This document shows, one piece after another, positions 8,901 to 19,100 of a DNA stretch of 64,000 nucleotides. Positions within the stretch are counted from its first letter, which is position 1; every line of letters begins with the position of its first letter. The stretch is from Carpediemonas membranifera (taxonomy: Eukaryota > Fornicata). A model generated the notes under the pieces. The model saw nothing but the letters and a program-made list of their open reading frames with translations. It made no database searches and was not told where the DNA came from. The translations under genes were made by a program, and so were the position numbers. Where the stretch lies: the NCBI GenBank assembly GCA_019828565.1, contig JAHDYR010000005.1, positions 992,001 through 1,056,000 on the forward strand. Direction: 5' to 3'.

Positions 8901-9466
8901 CTACCGCAGAAGCGCCCGCCCGATCCCCTTGGCGATGTTGAGCCCGCTTGCGATCATTGTACCCGCCGAACCCTCGCCGATTGACGCGAATCCTTCCGCC
9001 AGGTTGGGGGGATTGGCCAGTGTGATCATCCCGCCCCCGTTGGCCACGGGCTGCACTGATTCGTCGATCATGATCGCGATCTGGCCCAGATGGGACGTGA
9101 TCGTGGTCCGGTTGAGCGCCTGGCCCTCGGGATCCAGGTTCCTCAGTGCGTTGCCCATCTTCTCCACGAACGTGCTGAGAGAGAGCTCGTTGCCCGTGTC
9201 GATGTCCGCGGCGACGACAACGAAAATAGATCCAATATTGCGGTAGACGACCATCATGTCATCAGCATAGATGCAGTTGCCTGTGTAACATCAATAGCAT
9301 GCAACAAACCATCATTAGCGGTCTTCTTCGTTCTGGAAAGAACACTTTTGCTAAAGGTTGTCAAAAAAGTCTCATCGTTGGCTGCCGTACCAAAAGTCTT
9401 GGCAAAAAGGTATCTGGAAGAGTTATCGCATATCGCGACGCAAATTATTGGGCTGAATAGCGACAT
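8901..9466 (-). CDS. COPZ: Coatomer subunit zeta (two exons)
   Basis: Exon 1 is 9310-9466 and exon 2 8901-9280, joined in phase 1 to give 178 residues, the usual length of the family. The spliced product carries the longin-type zeta-COP core: IICVAICDNSSRYLFAKTF (strand and SRYLFAK motif), then NCIYADDMMVVYRNIGSIF matching the family's YxxxxVVYKxxxDLxF strand, then IAIMIDESVQPV and a C-terminal GRALLR. Zeta-COP binds gamma-COP in the F-subcomplex of the COPI coat that coats Golgi-to-ER vesicles. Without splicing the first exon ends in a stop and the second lacks the N-terminal third. The gene diverges from the epimerase gene with 164 bp between ATGs, probably sharing a promoter region. Confidence 0.9.
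9281..9309 (-). other. Intron, 29 nt, in coatomer zeta gene
   Basis: It begins GTTTGT and ends TGTTACACAG on the minus strand, phase 1. It interrupts a Gly codon, and its removal restores the strand with the VVY motif. Confidence 0.9.
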
Positions 9467-9630
9467 TTGCTCGGTGGACGTTGATCATGACTCGAAATCG
9501 ACTCAAAGCCATCAGAGTTTGGAGGGCTTCACTGCTCCACCGGTAGGCTCACGACGCGCACAGTCCGCAGCAGTAACTCGGCCGCATTTTACAGTGATTG
9601 ATTTGACGTTGTGCAGAAGAAGGTTGAGAC

Positions 9631-10644
9631 ATGGAAAGGAAGCCTGCGAAGAAAGGAAAGGTTTTCGTCACTGGTGGAACCGGATTTGTGGGTTCTAATG
9701 TCGTCAGAGTCCTCCGGGAGAAGGGCTATCCCGTTCGTCTGCTCGTCCGCGCCACATCCAAGTTCGATCGGCTCCAGGGGCTCGATTTCGAGACTCATGT
9801 CGGCGATATCCTCAACTACGACAGCATAGAGGCGGGTATGGATGGCTGCGACTTCTGCCTGCACCTGGCGTGCATCTCCAGCTGGGATGACATCGGGTCG
9901 CCACGCATGAAGCAAGTCGCCTTCGAGGGTACGAGGAACGTGCTCAACGCGGCCAAGAAGCTCATCATCCGCTTCGTCTTCGTGTCGAGTGCTGCAGCGG
10001 TGGACGGCTCGTTCAAGCCGATGATCAACGATGAGACTGCGCGGTTTACTCTGCATGGCAGCCGCTGCAGCTACTCTATCGCCAAACACGAAGCGGAGGC
10101 GATCGTGCTGAAAGAGGCAGCCAACATGCCCGCCGGCGCTGTGATAGTGAACCCTGGGGAGATCTACGGCCCTGACGACCACGCCTTCATCACGGCCGGC
10201 AATATCCGGGATATGGCGAAGGACTGGCCCGTCCTGGCATGCACCGGCGGCACCGCCATCGTCCACGTCGACTCGATTGCCCGCGGCATCATCGGGGCAA
10301 TGGAGAAGGGCCACAGCGGCGAGAGATACATCCTCGGAGGGCCCAACCTCACCATCCCCGAGCTCGCTAAGACTGTCCGCAAGGTCACCCGCCGCAAGGT
10401 GCCCATCCTCACGTTCCCGGGCGTCTTGGCGCTGATGCTGGTGCGCATGCTCGCCTTCCTCCACCTCCCATCGCCGGTGCACCCCGCCCTCATGGAATAC
10501 GCCTGCCGGTACTGGTTCGTCGATGACGTGAAGGCCCGTCTCGAACTGGGCTACGGCAGCGCCGAGGAGGGGTACAAGTATCAGGACGCAGAGGAGATCA
10601 TAGCGTCTGTCGTCGGGTGGCTCGAGGAGGCGGGGCACATCTAG
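9631..10644 (+). CDS. NAD-dependent epimerase/reductase, HpnA-like extended SDR
   Basis: The 337-residue protein has an N-terminal Rossmann motif TGGTGFVGSNV, a VSSAAAVDG strand with the catalytic Ser region, and an active site Y-S-I-A-K at about residues 148-152. The C-terminal substrate half includes SGERYILGGPNLTI, a string typical of bacterial hopanoid-associated sugar epimerases (HpnA) and dihydroflavonol-reductase-like enzymes. It probably uses NAD(P)H to modify a sugar nucleotide or small carbonyl compound; the substrate cannot be named. It has no targeting signal and no intron. The closest family pattern I know is bacterial, so lateral gain is plausible. The ATG at 9631 sits ten codons before the first strand, a normal distance. 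Confidence 0.85.
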   Translation: MERKPAKKGKVFVTGGTGFVGSNVVRVLREKGYPVRLLVRATSKFDRLQGLDFETHVGDILNYDSIEAGMDGCDFCLHLACISSWDDIGSPRMKQVAFEGTRNVLNAAKKLIIRFVFVSSAAAVDGSFKPMINDETARFTLHGSRCSYSIAKHEAEAIVLKEAANMPAGAVIVNPGEIYGPDDHAFITAGNIRDMAKDWPVLACTGGTAIVHVDSIARGIIGAMEKGHSGERYILGGPNLTIPELAKTVRKVTRRKVPILTFPGVLALMLVRMLAFLHLPSPVHPALMEYACRYWFVDDVKARLELGYGSAEEGYKYQDAEEIIASVVGWLEEAGHI

Positions 10645-10701
10645 TTTTATAAAGTTTTCTAGCAGTATCTTGTGTCTATAAATAGACAAGGGACCATGCA
10701 C

Positions 10702-11183
10702 TCAGCCGGTGCCCAGGATCTGCAGGGACAGTGCGCCCTTCCTCATCTTCCAGAAGATCACCATGTACTCGGCTGCCGCTGTCGTTGCGATCGTCTGGCC
10801 GACCATGAAGACGAGGTAGCAAACTAGCCCTATCAGCGTGAGGGGCGGCGAGAGGAGCAATGCGATGATGAGGTAGACCGCATGCATCGTCAGGACGCTG
10901 TCGATGCAGGTCTTCGGGCGGCAAAAGAGACCGATGAGTGGTGTCGTCAGGAGCGATGCCACGATGAAGAGCAGAATGCACAAAAAATGGATGAAAATGC
11001 CGTCACTGAATCTTGTTATTCCAACTGTGATGGCGAGGAAGTGTGATTTTGGCTGCTGCGTGAGGGGGCATGCGGGGGACAGACTGTGAAGGCCAGAGGG
11101 AGCCGCAGGAAAAAAGCAACGACGAAAAGAAGAGCTTGATAGATCAGCATAAGCCTGAGCCTCTTTAATGGCTCTGGGCGCAT
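10702..11183 (-). CDS. SYS1: SYS1-like Golgi membrane protein (two exons)
   Basis: Exon 1 is 11085-11183 and exon 2 10702-11055, joined in phase 0 to give 150 residues, the size of SYS1. Four hydrophobic segments are seen at about residues 11-31, 52-76, 88-105 and 108-130. Between the second and third is RPKTCIDSVLTMHAVYL, matching the KKCLDFxLTxHxxHL signature of SYS1, and the end AEYMVIFWKMRKG parallels its GEYLCMRREL. SYS1 recruits the GTPase ARFRP1 (Arl3 in yeast) to the trans-Golgi, upstream of Arl1 and GRIP golgins. The unspliced second exon has no ATG start; splicing supplies MRPEPLKRLRL and the first membrane segment. It is convergent with the epimerase gene (57 bp). Confidence 0.82.
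11056..11084 (-). other. Intron, 29 nt, in SYS1-like gene
   Basis: It begins GTCTGT, the only departure from GTTTGT among the six, and ends CCCTCACGCAG. Phase 0. Its removal links the first membrane segment to the rest of the protein. Confidence 0.85.
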
Positions 11184-11501
11184 GTCAGTCGACATCGGTG
11201 AGGCTCGTCGCGTTTGTCAACCCAAAACTGCACATGCCTCTGCGAACTCGGGGCCGCAAACGATGACTAGCCATGCCACCGCCTGCTACCCAGCTGCATC
11301 ACGCTGCATCGGGCAGTTGATGAGGAGGACATACATACAGGACGATGACGGCCGTCGAAAACAATGGCCGCCCAGGACTATGACAACACCCGCGAGTCAC
11401 CCGACTGCCCCCCGCACCACACTGAAGCTAGAGCTAGCGGCTGCCATGACAACCGCAGGTTAAGGTTCCAACATCGCCAAAGCAGCTTTGCTCACAGCCG
11501 T
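11184..11501. other. Intergenic region between divergent genes
   Basis: It separates SYS1 (minus) from the Tmc-like gene (plus). The downstream gene's frame is open back to an ATG at 11364 but those extra codons have no protein-like character. No motif is recognised. Confidence 0.4.
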
Positions 11502-14500
11502 ATGGACCCACCAAATAAGCCCAGGAGGGGCCTCGGTGGCCAAATAACCACACCTAGCGATGTGAACGAGGATGTGAGTATTTTCCCGTCCGTATTCAGT
11601 GCGTCGGCCTCAGCTATTACTGTTTCTGAGTATGGAGACACCGAGATGACCGCTAGCACCACAGAGGAGGAGTATTACTCACCACTGACACGAAAGGCCA
11701 TTGATCGGGTCGAAGACGCGCCTATTGCGGAATGTTTGAACGACACGATCGGAGACATCATAACGCCCGAGTCCAACTCGGAGCAGACTGCGGACGGGTC
11801 GGTCATCATCCACAATATAGAGGTGCCCCACGGCTTGTCTCGCGAGGTCAGCCGAACGTCAGCCGATGGGCATGCCGAGACGGATAGCCCCTCTGAAACG
11901 AGCGGGCTGTCGTCGATCTCGACGGGGTCCTCCTTTTTCGGCACATCGGCGGAGACCGGCATACAGGGCGTGCTTATGAACGTTCAGACATTCCTATACG
12001 AGGTGGTGTACCTTGTTGTCAAGGGCAACACTTTCTTGACCCCGCTCATGACGGCACTGCTGGTGGTGGACTTCCTGCAGCTCCTGTCATTCGCAGTTGA
12101 CCCCGGGCCGAACGACTACGGCACGTCGTACATCTTCAACGAGTACCTTATGGAGGCCCTGAAGGTGCTCCGCTTTCTACCGAGCACCACGACCGCGACC
12201 GTCACATACCTCATGGCAGGCGCTGCTACTGCCACGCTTGTTTTCATCTCGTTCGTATGCGTCTATATGAACCGGCAACTGCGGGCCTCCCGCATCCCGC
12301 CCATCTTCCTCATCCGTTTCGTCCGAGTCGCCATAAGTCTTGTTGTCACGGTTCTATTTATCCCCATCAACACGGTGTACATCCGGTGCGTGGTCGCCAT
12401 TATCCAGCAGCAGGGCAGCTCTATCGAGTGGACTATCATTGTGGCCGTCATCCTCGCCATACAGGTTTGCTTCATCGTGGTCGCCGTCACTGTCAACCTC
12501 ATCTTCTACCAGGCCGATATGAAGGAGCCCCGCATGCTAGGGAAGATGCACAGCCGCGTCGACGCCGCCATGCTGCTGGCCAAGGTCGTCATGGTCTTCG
12601 TCTACAACGTCGTCCTCGCCGGGAACTTCACAGACGAGCAGTTTTCATACTTCTTTCTTCCAGTAATGCTCGGCTGCTTCACCCTCATCGCCTTGTCCCT
12701 CGCCGTGTTCCAGCCGTACTACCGCCTGCCCACGAACATACTCAGGGCGGGATTCTTCGTCACTGTCGCATGCTGTGCCGCAGTTTACCACATCGGACTC
12801 ATGTTCGGCCTGCACCCGGCCCTTGTCGATGCCCTGCTCATCGCTGTGAACGTCACCGTCAATGTGCTCTCCGTGGTCACCATCATCGGGCTCGAATTCT
12901 GCTACACATACCCCGTTCGCCGTTTCCTCAAGGCCCTCCACGCCCACATGCCCCCGCGGTCGCCGACCACTGGCGCCCAGGAGCCGCTAGACCGGGGAGA
13001 CGCCCTGCCGCCCGCGGTGGCCGCTGCCCGACCCCACTGGATCATGCCATTTGCCGTGGAGATCTCCATGCGGCGCAAGGTCGCCGAGATCAGGTGGCTG
13101 TCTCGCAAGATCAAGCACAGGCTGCGGCAGAGGCCTGTGTCGCTGCCTGGGTTCGAGGCCGACGACGAGCCCGTCGACATCAGCGACCTCGAGACACAGA
13201 GAGAGGACGCCATCAACGACTGCTTCAGGGTGTACCAGTTTGCCTTTAGGTCATACCCCACCGAAATGTGGGTCTGCGCCTCGTACTTCGCCACGATCTC
13301 AGCCTTCCGGCCCCTTGCTGTCACTGACTGCAACAAGCGCGCCCTTCGCATCCAGGAGCTCGCGCAGGGCCGGACATCCCTCGATACGATGTACTTCTTC
13401 TTCCAGGCGTTTAGATCCCGGCGGACGGGCGGCAACGACGATGAAATAGCCCGTCTCGAGCGGCAACGTCGGCTGAAGTCGACGGCGCACGACCAGCAGC
13501 AGCTACTGGACGATAGGCGCGAGTTCTGGCGCCAGGTGCGTGTCCTCAAGAACCGCGTGGTCACGCCCAAGGCACTGTCAGACATCAACAGGCTCACCTC
13601 GAGGATGTCGTTCGCCATTGACCGGCTGAACGCGAACTACATCTCCCTCCTCCAGGAAGCAACGCCGCGCATTTTAAGACAATATGCAACGTTCCTTCGC
13701 GATGTCATGGGCCTCGAGGGGCCTGCCCACCTCTACATGGACCATGCCTACGAGCTGGAGGCCGACACCGCGAAGGAGACGGCGAACGTTCAAGCTATCG
13801 ACCTCGCCAACGGCCGCAGCAAGGGTGTGTTGTTCGGCGTGGTGCAGACTGGTCTGGAGGTCCGCGCGCTGGTCTGCTGCCTCATGCTGGCCGGGATCCT
13901 GGTGGGCATGGCCGCTAGCATGTACTTCATCGTCCGTCTGGTGTTCCAGCATATCCTGGCACTTTTCTTCGCATTTACCGGCGTCATGTACGGGCTGCAG
14001 CTCTGTGCGAACGGGCTGCTCAACTACGCCGCCCGCGACGACCCTGCTATGGCGGTGGGCTTCCTGCCGATGACGGAGAACCTCTTCACAGCCATCCTGA
14101 AGACGGGCTCAACCTCGTTCATCGAGCAGGCCTTCTCACAGGTCGAGTTGGGCACGATTCTGGCCTTGGACGACACCATTCTGCCCCAGGCGTTCAAGGC
14201 AGCGTACCTGGAGGAGATCGACACCCTCGAGTGGGCTGGAGACACGTTCTACCCCCACTTCATCACGACTTGGGTCATAGGGAAGTTCAGCGCCCACATA
14301 TCCAGACTCACTGACACTTTGATCGACGTCTGGCACGACGTGCCGCTGCTGGACGCCATCAACATCGCCCAGGCCTCGATGCTGGAGGGCCCGCACGAGT
14401 TTATCCCATCCGACGAGGATGTTGAGGTCATGTCCGTCGGTGAGGCTCTCACGACGCTGCTGCACACGATCAAACGGATCTCCACGGCCAACAAGGCGGC

Positions 14501-15998
14501 CCTACTCGCGCTGGACGGCACGTATCCACTGGGCCACGACGCCTACGAGACGGACATCGCATTCGTCTTGGCCAACGTGCCCCTGATATACGACGAGCTC
14601 GAGCGCCAGCATGAGGAGTTCCTTGTCACCGCCCATTTGTTCCCGTTCACACTGACATGCCTCCTCGCGGCCTTGGCGATCAGCTTCTCCGCGGTGATGA
14701 TCGTCACGACCATCGCTGTCTTCATCCTGCCGCTGCAACGGTCGTACTACAGGACGCTGGATCTGCTGGCAGTCTTTTTCTTCATCCCGAACGACATCAT
14801 GAAACGCCTCACCGAGAATGACGATGATAGGAAGGGTACGAGGCCGAGGTCGCCCACCAAGAGGCCGCACGCCGTCATGTTCAACGTCCCCGACTCCCCT
14901 ATGGCCACCAACATGTCGACGACGTCCGACCAGAACACAGAGCCGTTCTCCAACGCCGAGGACGCTCTTGACGACGCGGCCCGGGCCAAGCATTGGCGTC
15001 GGTCCCGCCCCATCCTTGTCCGGTCGATGATCGTGGGGGTGCTCCCCCGCATCGCCATATCGGGGCTGGTCATCCTTCAGCTGTACGACGCATTCACGGG
15101 TTTCCTGGTGTATCGCGTGATTGGGGACGCCAACATCGGTTCGCAGTTCTTCATGCTCTTCAGCGGCGTCATCAGCAGCGTGTCCATCGCGGGGCAGCTC
15201 CAACGGCTCGCCAGCTACGAGTTCATGACTGGCGTGCCCGCCAACGAGACGAGGACGGCGATGTTGGGCCACACCGACCGGCTGAACGCCGTGTACTCCT
15301 ATTTTACGAGCACCACGCACGCCTACGGGTCCCACTACTTTGACGAGATCATGGAGCAAAGCTTCTTCGAGGTCGTAGCCCTCAAGCTGGCGGACTACTT
15401 GACGCCTGCGACCTGGGTGGCCGGCGACGAGTCTTCGACGATCATGACGCTGATGTACGAGCCTAATTGCCCACTGGAGCAGGTCAGTCCGACCCTGTGC
15501 GCGGCGATCATGGGCGGCAGCGGTCGTAGCATCCCCTTTGAGAGCCAGGCGGGCCTTCTCATGGCCTCCCAGTTCGGGATGATGGCGTCAAGGATGCTGG
15601 CCGGGCTCCCCACGAACCAGACGTGGGACTCGGCCGAGTTCTTCCAGGAGATCGACCGGTATGGGCAATCGATGTACTTCCTTGATATGATGAACGCCGT
15701 GTACAACAGGCTCGTCGACTCTATCGACTTCACAATCAACGTCATGGGCATCTTCACTGTTCTCCTCGGCGTCCTCATCGCTGTGCTGTACGTCTTCATC
15801 TTCCGCCCCATCGCCATGCTGACGAAGAGGAAATACGACGAGCTGGCCGTCAACCTCGACATTGTCGTGCGGACTCACCGGATCGAACTGGATGATGAAA
15901 CACGCACCATCATTGAAAAGCATCGGCCGGTCGTCCTGGATCAGTTCGACGTGTCGGACCCGAACGCCTCGGAGGCCAGCGACGAGATGGCCTTCTAA
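11502..15998 (+). CDS. TmcB/TmcC-like multispan membrane protein
   Basis: The product has 1,498 residues from the ATG at 11502. A Ser/Thr-rich acidic N-terminus (to ~150) is followed by about eight membrane segments (~155-470), then a cytoplasmic block at ~565-770 with YPTEMWVCASYFATISAFRP and PRILRQYATFLRDVMG, which follows the TPR-like pattern of the TmcB/TmcC (tiny macrocyst) family found in amoebae and ciliates. Two more segments (~785-850), an outside loop, a segment at ~1047-1075, two near ~1172-1225, a second outside loop and a last segment at ~1410-1437 come after. Relatives in other protists are thought to be sensory membrane proteins and often carry PAS or cyclase domains, which I do not see here. 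It is convergent with the WD40 gene (198 bp). Confidence 0.6.
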   Translation: MDPPNKPRRGLGGQITTPSDVNEDVSIFPSVFSASASAITVSEYGDTEMTASTTEEEYYSPLTRKAIDRVEDAPIAECLNDTIGDIITPESNSEQTADGSVIIHNIEVPHGLSREVSRTSADGHAETDSPSETSGLSSISTGSSFFGTSAETGIQGVLMNVQTFLYEVVYLVVKGNTFLTPLMTALLVVDFLQLLSFAVDPGPNDYGTSYIFNEYLMEALKVLRFLPSTTTATVTYLMAGAATATLVFISFVCVYMNRQLRASRIPPIFLIRFVRVAISLVVTVLFIPINTVYIRCVVAIIQQQGSSIEWTIIVAVILAIQVCFIVVAVTVNLIFYQADMKEPRMLGKMHSRVDAAMLLAKVVMVFVYNVVLAGNFTDEQFSYFFLPVMLGCFTLIALSLAVFQPYYRLPTNILRAGFFVTVACCAAVYHIGLMFGLHPALVDALLIAVNVTVNVLSVVTIIGLEFCYTYPVRRFLKALHAHMPPRSPTTGAQEPLDRGDALPPAVAAARPHWIMPFAVEISMRRKVAEIRWLSRKIKHRLRQRPVSLPGFEADDEPVDISDLETQREDAINDCFRVYQFAFRSYPTEMWVCASYFATISAFRPLAVTDCNKRALRIQELAQGRTSLDTMYFFFQAFRSRRTGGNDDEIARLERQRRLKSTAHDQQQLLDDRREFWRQVRVLKNRVVTPKALSDINRLTSRMSFAIDRLNANYISLLQEATPRILRQYATFLRDVMGLEGPAHLYMDHAYELEADTAKETANVQAIDLANGRSKGVLFGVVQTGLEVRALVCCLMLAGILVGMAASMYFIVRLVFQHILALFFAFTGVMYGLQLCANGLLNYAARDDPAMAVGFLPMTENLFTAILKTGSTSFIEQAFSQVELGTILALDDTILPQAFKAAYLEEIDTLEWAGDTFYPHFITTWVIGKFSAHISRLTDTLIDVWHDVPLLDAINIAQASMLEGPHEFIPSDEDVEVMSVGEALTTLLHTIKRISTANKAALLALDGTYPLGHDAYETDIAFVLANVPLIYDELERQHEEFLVTAHLFPFTLTCLLAALAISFSAVMIVTTIAVFILPLQRSYYRTLDLLAVFFFIPNDIMKRLTENDDDRKGTRPRSPTKRPHAVMFNVPDSPMATNMSTTSDQNTEPFSNAEDALDDAARAKHWRRSRPILVRSMIVGVLPRIAISGLVILQLYDAFTGFLVYRVIGDANIGSQFFMLFSGVISSVSIAGQLQRLASYEFMTGVPANETRTAMLGHTDRLNAVYSYFTSTTHAYGSHYFDEIMEQSFFEVVALKLADYLTPATWVAGDESSTIMTLMYEPNCPLEQVSPTLCAAIMGGSGRSIPFESQAGLLMASQFGMMASRMLAGLPTNQTWDSAEFFQEIDRYGQSMYFLDMMNAVYNRLVDSIDFTINVMGIFTVLLGVLIAVLYVFIFRPIAMLTKRKYDELAVNLDIVVRTHRIELDDETRTIIEKHRPVVLDQFDVSDPNASEASDEMAF

Positions 15999-16196
15999 TT
16001 ATTTATAATGCTATAAATCTCAGGACCGCACCTTTTACTTTTTTATCTGCCTCCCTGGAGGGGGTCACGAACGGGGACGCCGATCGGCCTTCCCTTGGTG
16101 ACATCCTCCCGGAGGAATGGTTGGCCACAGCCGCATCTGATATGCATCAGTGCTTGTATACATAAACTCTCTTCGAACGACTTTAAATAACAAGAC

Positions 16197-19100
16197 CTAT
16201 TGTACACTGCGGGGTGACTGCATCTGCTCCTCGACAATCACTGTACCGAGGTCAAGCCCCTCTCCAAGCTTCGGGGGAACGCTGGGAGCGTCGGCAGCGC
16301 TCACCTCATCGTCCGCCTCGATCTGTACTTGGTGGCGCGGCTCCATCTCGAGCTTCTCGTCGGGTTTGTCAGCATCAACCGCCTCATCGGGCTCGGCAAA
16401 CACCTCTCCATCGTCCTCGTCGAACTCGGGCGCCGGGCCTGGGGCCTCGGCTTCCTTCGCCTCCCCCTCCTCGGGCACTGGGGCCGACCTCGGTTCCCTC
16501 GGCGGGGACCGGTGCGCCATGACCATCGTCTTGACCTGTTGCTCCCGGGCCTCCCGCAGCTGCCGCTCGAGGCTCTCTACCCTATTGGTGAGGTACTCCA
16601 CCGAGGGCAGCTGCCGCTCGGGCTTTCTCGATGCCATGACGATCTCAGCAAGCCTGGTGCTGAACGACGCCTCCAGTGTCTTCATCTCGCCCTCCAGCTG
16701 CATGATAGACGACTGCTGGGCCTCAATCGTGGCCTCTGCCTCGGTCAGGCTCTCTTGGAGGTCCTGCACGGAGAGGCCGTTGAGCTCCTCACCCACCTCG
16801 CCGAGCTCGAGGAGGATGGGGATCTGCTTGATCTCGGAGACGCAGGACCGGATCTCCTCGGCCATAGAGAGCTTCTTGCCGGACGGCTCGCGGCCGAGGG
16901 CCTCCATGGCACCGTTGACGGCCGGCCGCAGCGCACGGACTGCGGTCCCGGCCTCAGTGAGCTGCTCCATGGCCTGCTTGGCGTGCAGGAGAGCGTCTAC
17001 GGCAGACGACACAGCCATGCTGAGCTCGGGGAAGCCTGCGGGCTGGGCGAACCCGAGCCGTGTGAGTGTGTCTGCCAGCTGCTCGGCGCAGGAGGCGTTC
17101 ATGCTCCGCAGGGACTCAGCCTCGCGTGCAAGGGCGGTCTCCTCGCCGATGTGCGCCATGCCGAACACCTCACCCCCTGCCTCGCGGCGAGAGGCCTTGT
17201 CTGCCTTGTGATCCGCCCGGGCGAGTGCTGCCTCCAGGAAGGCGGCTCGGTTGGTGGCCTCGTCCCGCTCGACCTGGACGCTCTCGGCCCGCAGCTGGGC
17301 GTCGCTGAGATCATGGGCCAGTCTGGTGACGTCCCGCTTGAGGGAGTCGATGGCCGCGTTTCTCTCCGCGATGGCGGCCTCGGAAACCTCCAGGTGCTCC
17401 CTTAGCTGCCTGTTGTCGCCATTGAGGACCTGCGCCGTGCTCTCGGCGTCTCTCACCGCCCGCCGAGACTGCTCCAGTTGGAGATCTAGGCGATCGGCGC
17501 GCCGTGTCATCTCGGACAGGTCGTTCTTCAGCTTCGGCAGGCTCTGCTGGCTCTTGTTGGCCGCCGCCATGACCTGCTCGAGCTTCTTATCGGACTCCCT
17601 GACCCTCTCGATACTCTGCCGGTTGACTCGCACCATCTGGTCCTCCAGCGCCCGGTTGGACCCGCGGAGGGCGTCGATCTCGGCCTGCAGCGCCTCGATC
17701 TCGCCCTCAGTGTCGAAGTCAGGCGCCATGGGGGCCTCGACGGCGTCCGTCTGCGCCTCGGCGTCCTCCAGGAAGATCTCGTTCTCCTCCACCTCAGGCC
17801 TCTGGGCAACAGTCGCCTGGGCGATGGCCAGAGCGGCCTCGGCCTGCTCCAGCTTGGCCCTTAGGTCGTGTGTCTCTGCCCCCACAGAGGATGCGAGCCG
17901 CTTGAATCGCTCCCTCTCCCGGGTCTCGGCCTCGACGACCTCGTGGAGCTCGCTGATCTGCCCTTCGAGGGCGTGGACGTCGGGCACGCGTTCGTCCTCC
18001 TCCGTCATTCGCGCCACCTCGCCGAGGCTGAGCCGCACCGTGACCTCCGCTCTCTGGTGGAACACGCGACGGCCGGTCTGTTCGTCGACTTCGGAGTGCA
18101 TGGAGCAGCGCGTGTGGACGTCGATGATATGATCGATGGCGAGCTCCTCGCCGGTGCTGTGGAGGACCCGCAGCTGTCCGTTGCCCAGCCCGAGGACAAG
18201 CGTCTCGTGATAGAGCGTGCCCGCGGTGACGGCCTCCTCGACGGAGTGGACGCCGTGCAGGATAAGCGCCTCGTTGAAGAGCAGCACCTTGTGTGTGCCG
18301 GTGGGGTCGGTCACGCCGACCACGATGTCGCCTGAGTGCAGCTGGTGCACGGCGTGCAGGGTGCAGCCCTCAAAGTCGTCGTGCAGGATCCGGACCGTCG
18401 ACTGCAGTGCGATATCACCCTCGCAGTACTCCAGGAAGTGCACCACGCCGTCGGACAGGAACAGTCCGACGCCATGGGTCGTGCTGATCAGGGCAACGGG
18501 GCGGCCATTCGCCTCTGTAGGCCTGAAGGCGCACCTCGGCTCGGGGGGGCCGGAGGGCACGTCCCAAACGACGACAGTGCAGTCCGTGTCGACCGACCAG
18601 ACGCCCGCGCCGTCCTCCTCGAGCAGGGCGACGGGCCCGCTGTGGACGGTGGAGAGGGAGACGGCCGTGCGGAGCTCGAGTGACCCCGTGGCTTGTCTGA
18701 AGTCCCAGACCGTGAGAAGGTCGGCCCCGACGACCGCCCAGACGCGGCCCGGGGTAGTCCTGGGCGCGAAGATGCGGTGGGGCGGGCTCCAGCTGGGCGG
18801 GAGCTCGAGGTCCGTCTCCAGAAGCCGCTGCATGTGGGCAGCACTGAACTTGGCGACCAGCCGCAGCCGGTCAGACAGGATTCGTAGGGTGCCGTCCTGC
18901 TCGGTGACCCAGATGCCCTTGTCGTCGACGGCGACATCAACGGCGGGCGTGTCGAGGTCTACGTCGGCCACCGTCTCCAGTATTCCCCCGCTGACGGTGC
19001 TCATCAGCACGAGCCCGCTGTTCATTGCCGCTACCACGCCGTACGCCGTCTTCTTCAGGATACGAGGGATCCATTGGGTGGCGGGCTCGATGGACAGGGC

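Noticed and set aside
9589-10701. Minus-strand frame of 370 codons opposite the epimerase
   Set aside because: Composition is a shadow of GC3 bias; the plus strand has a complete SDR enzyme.
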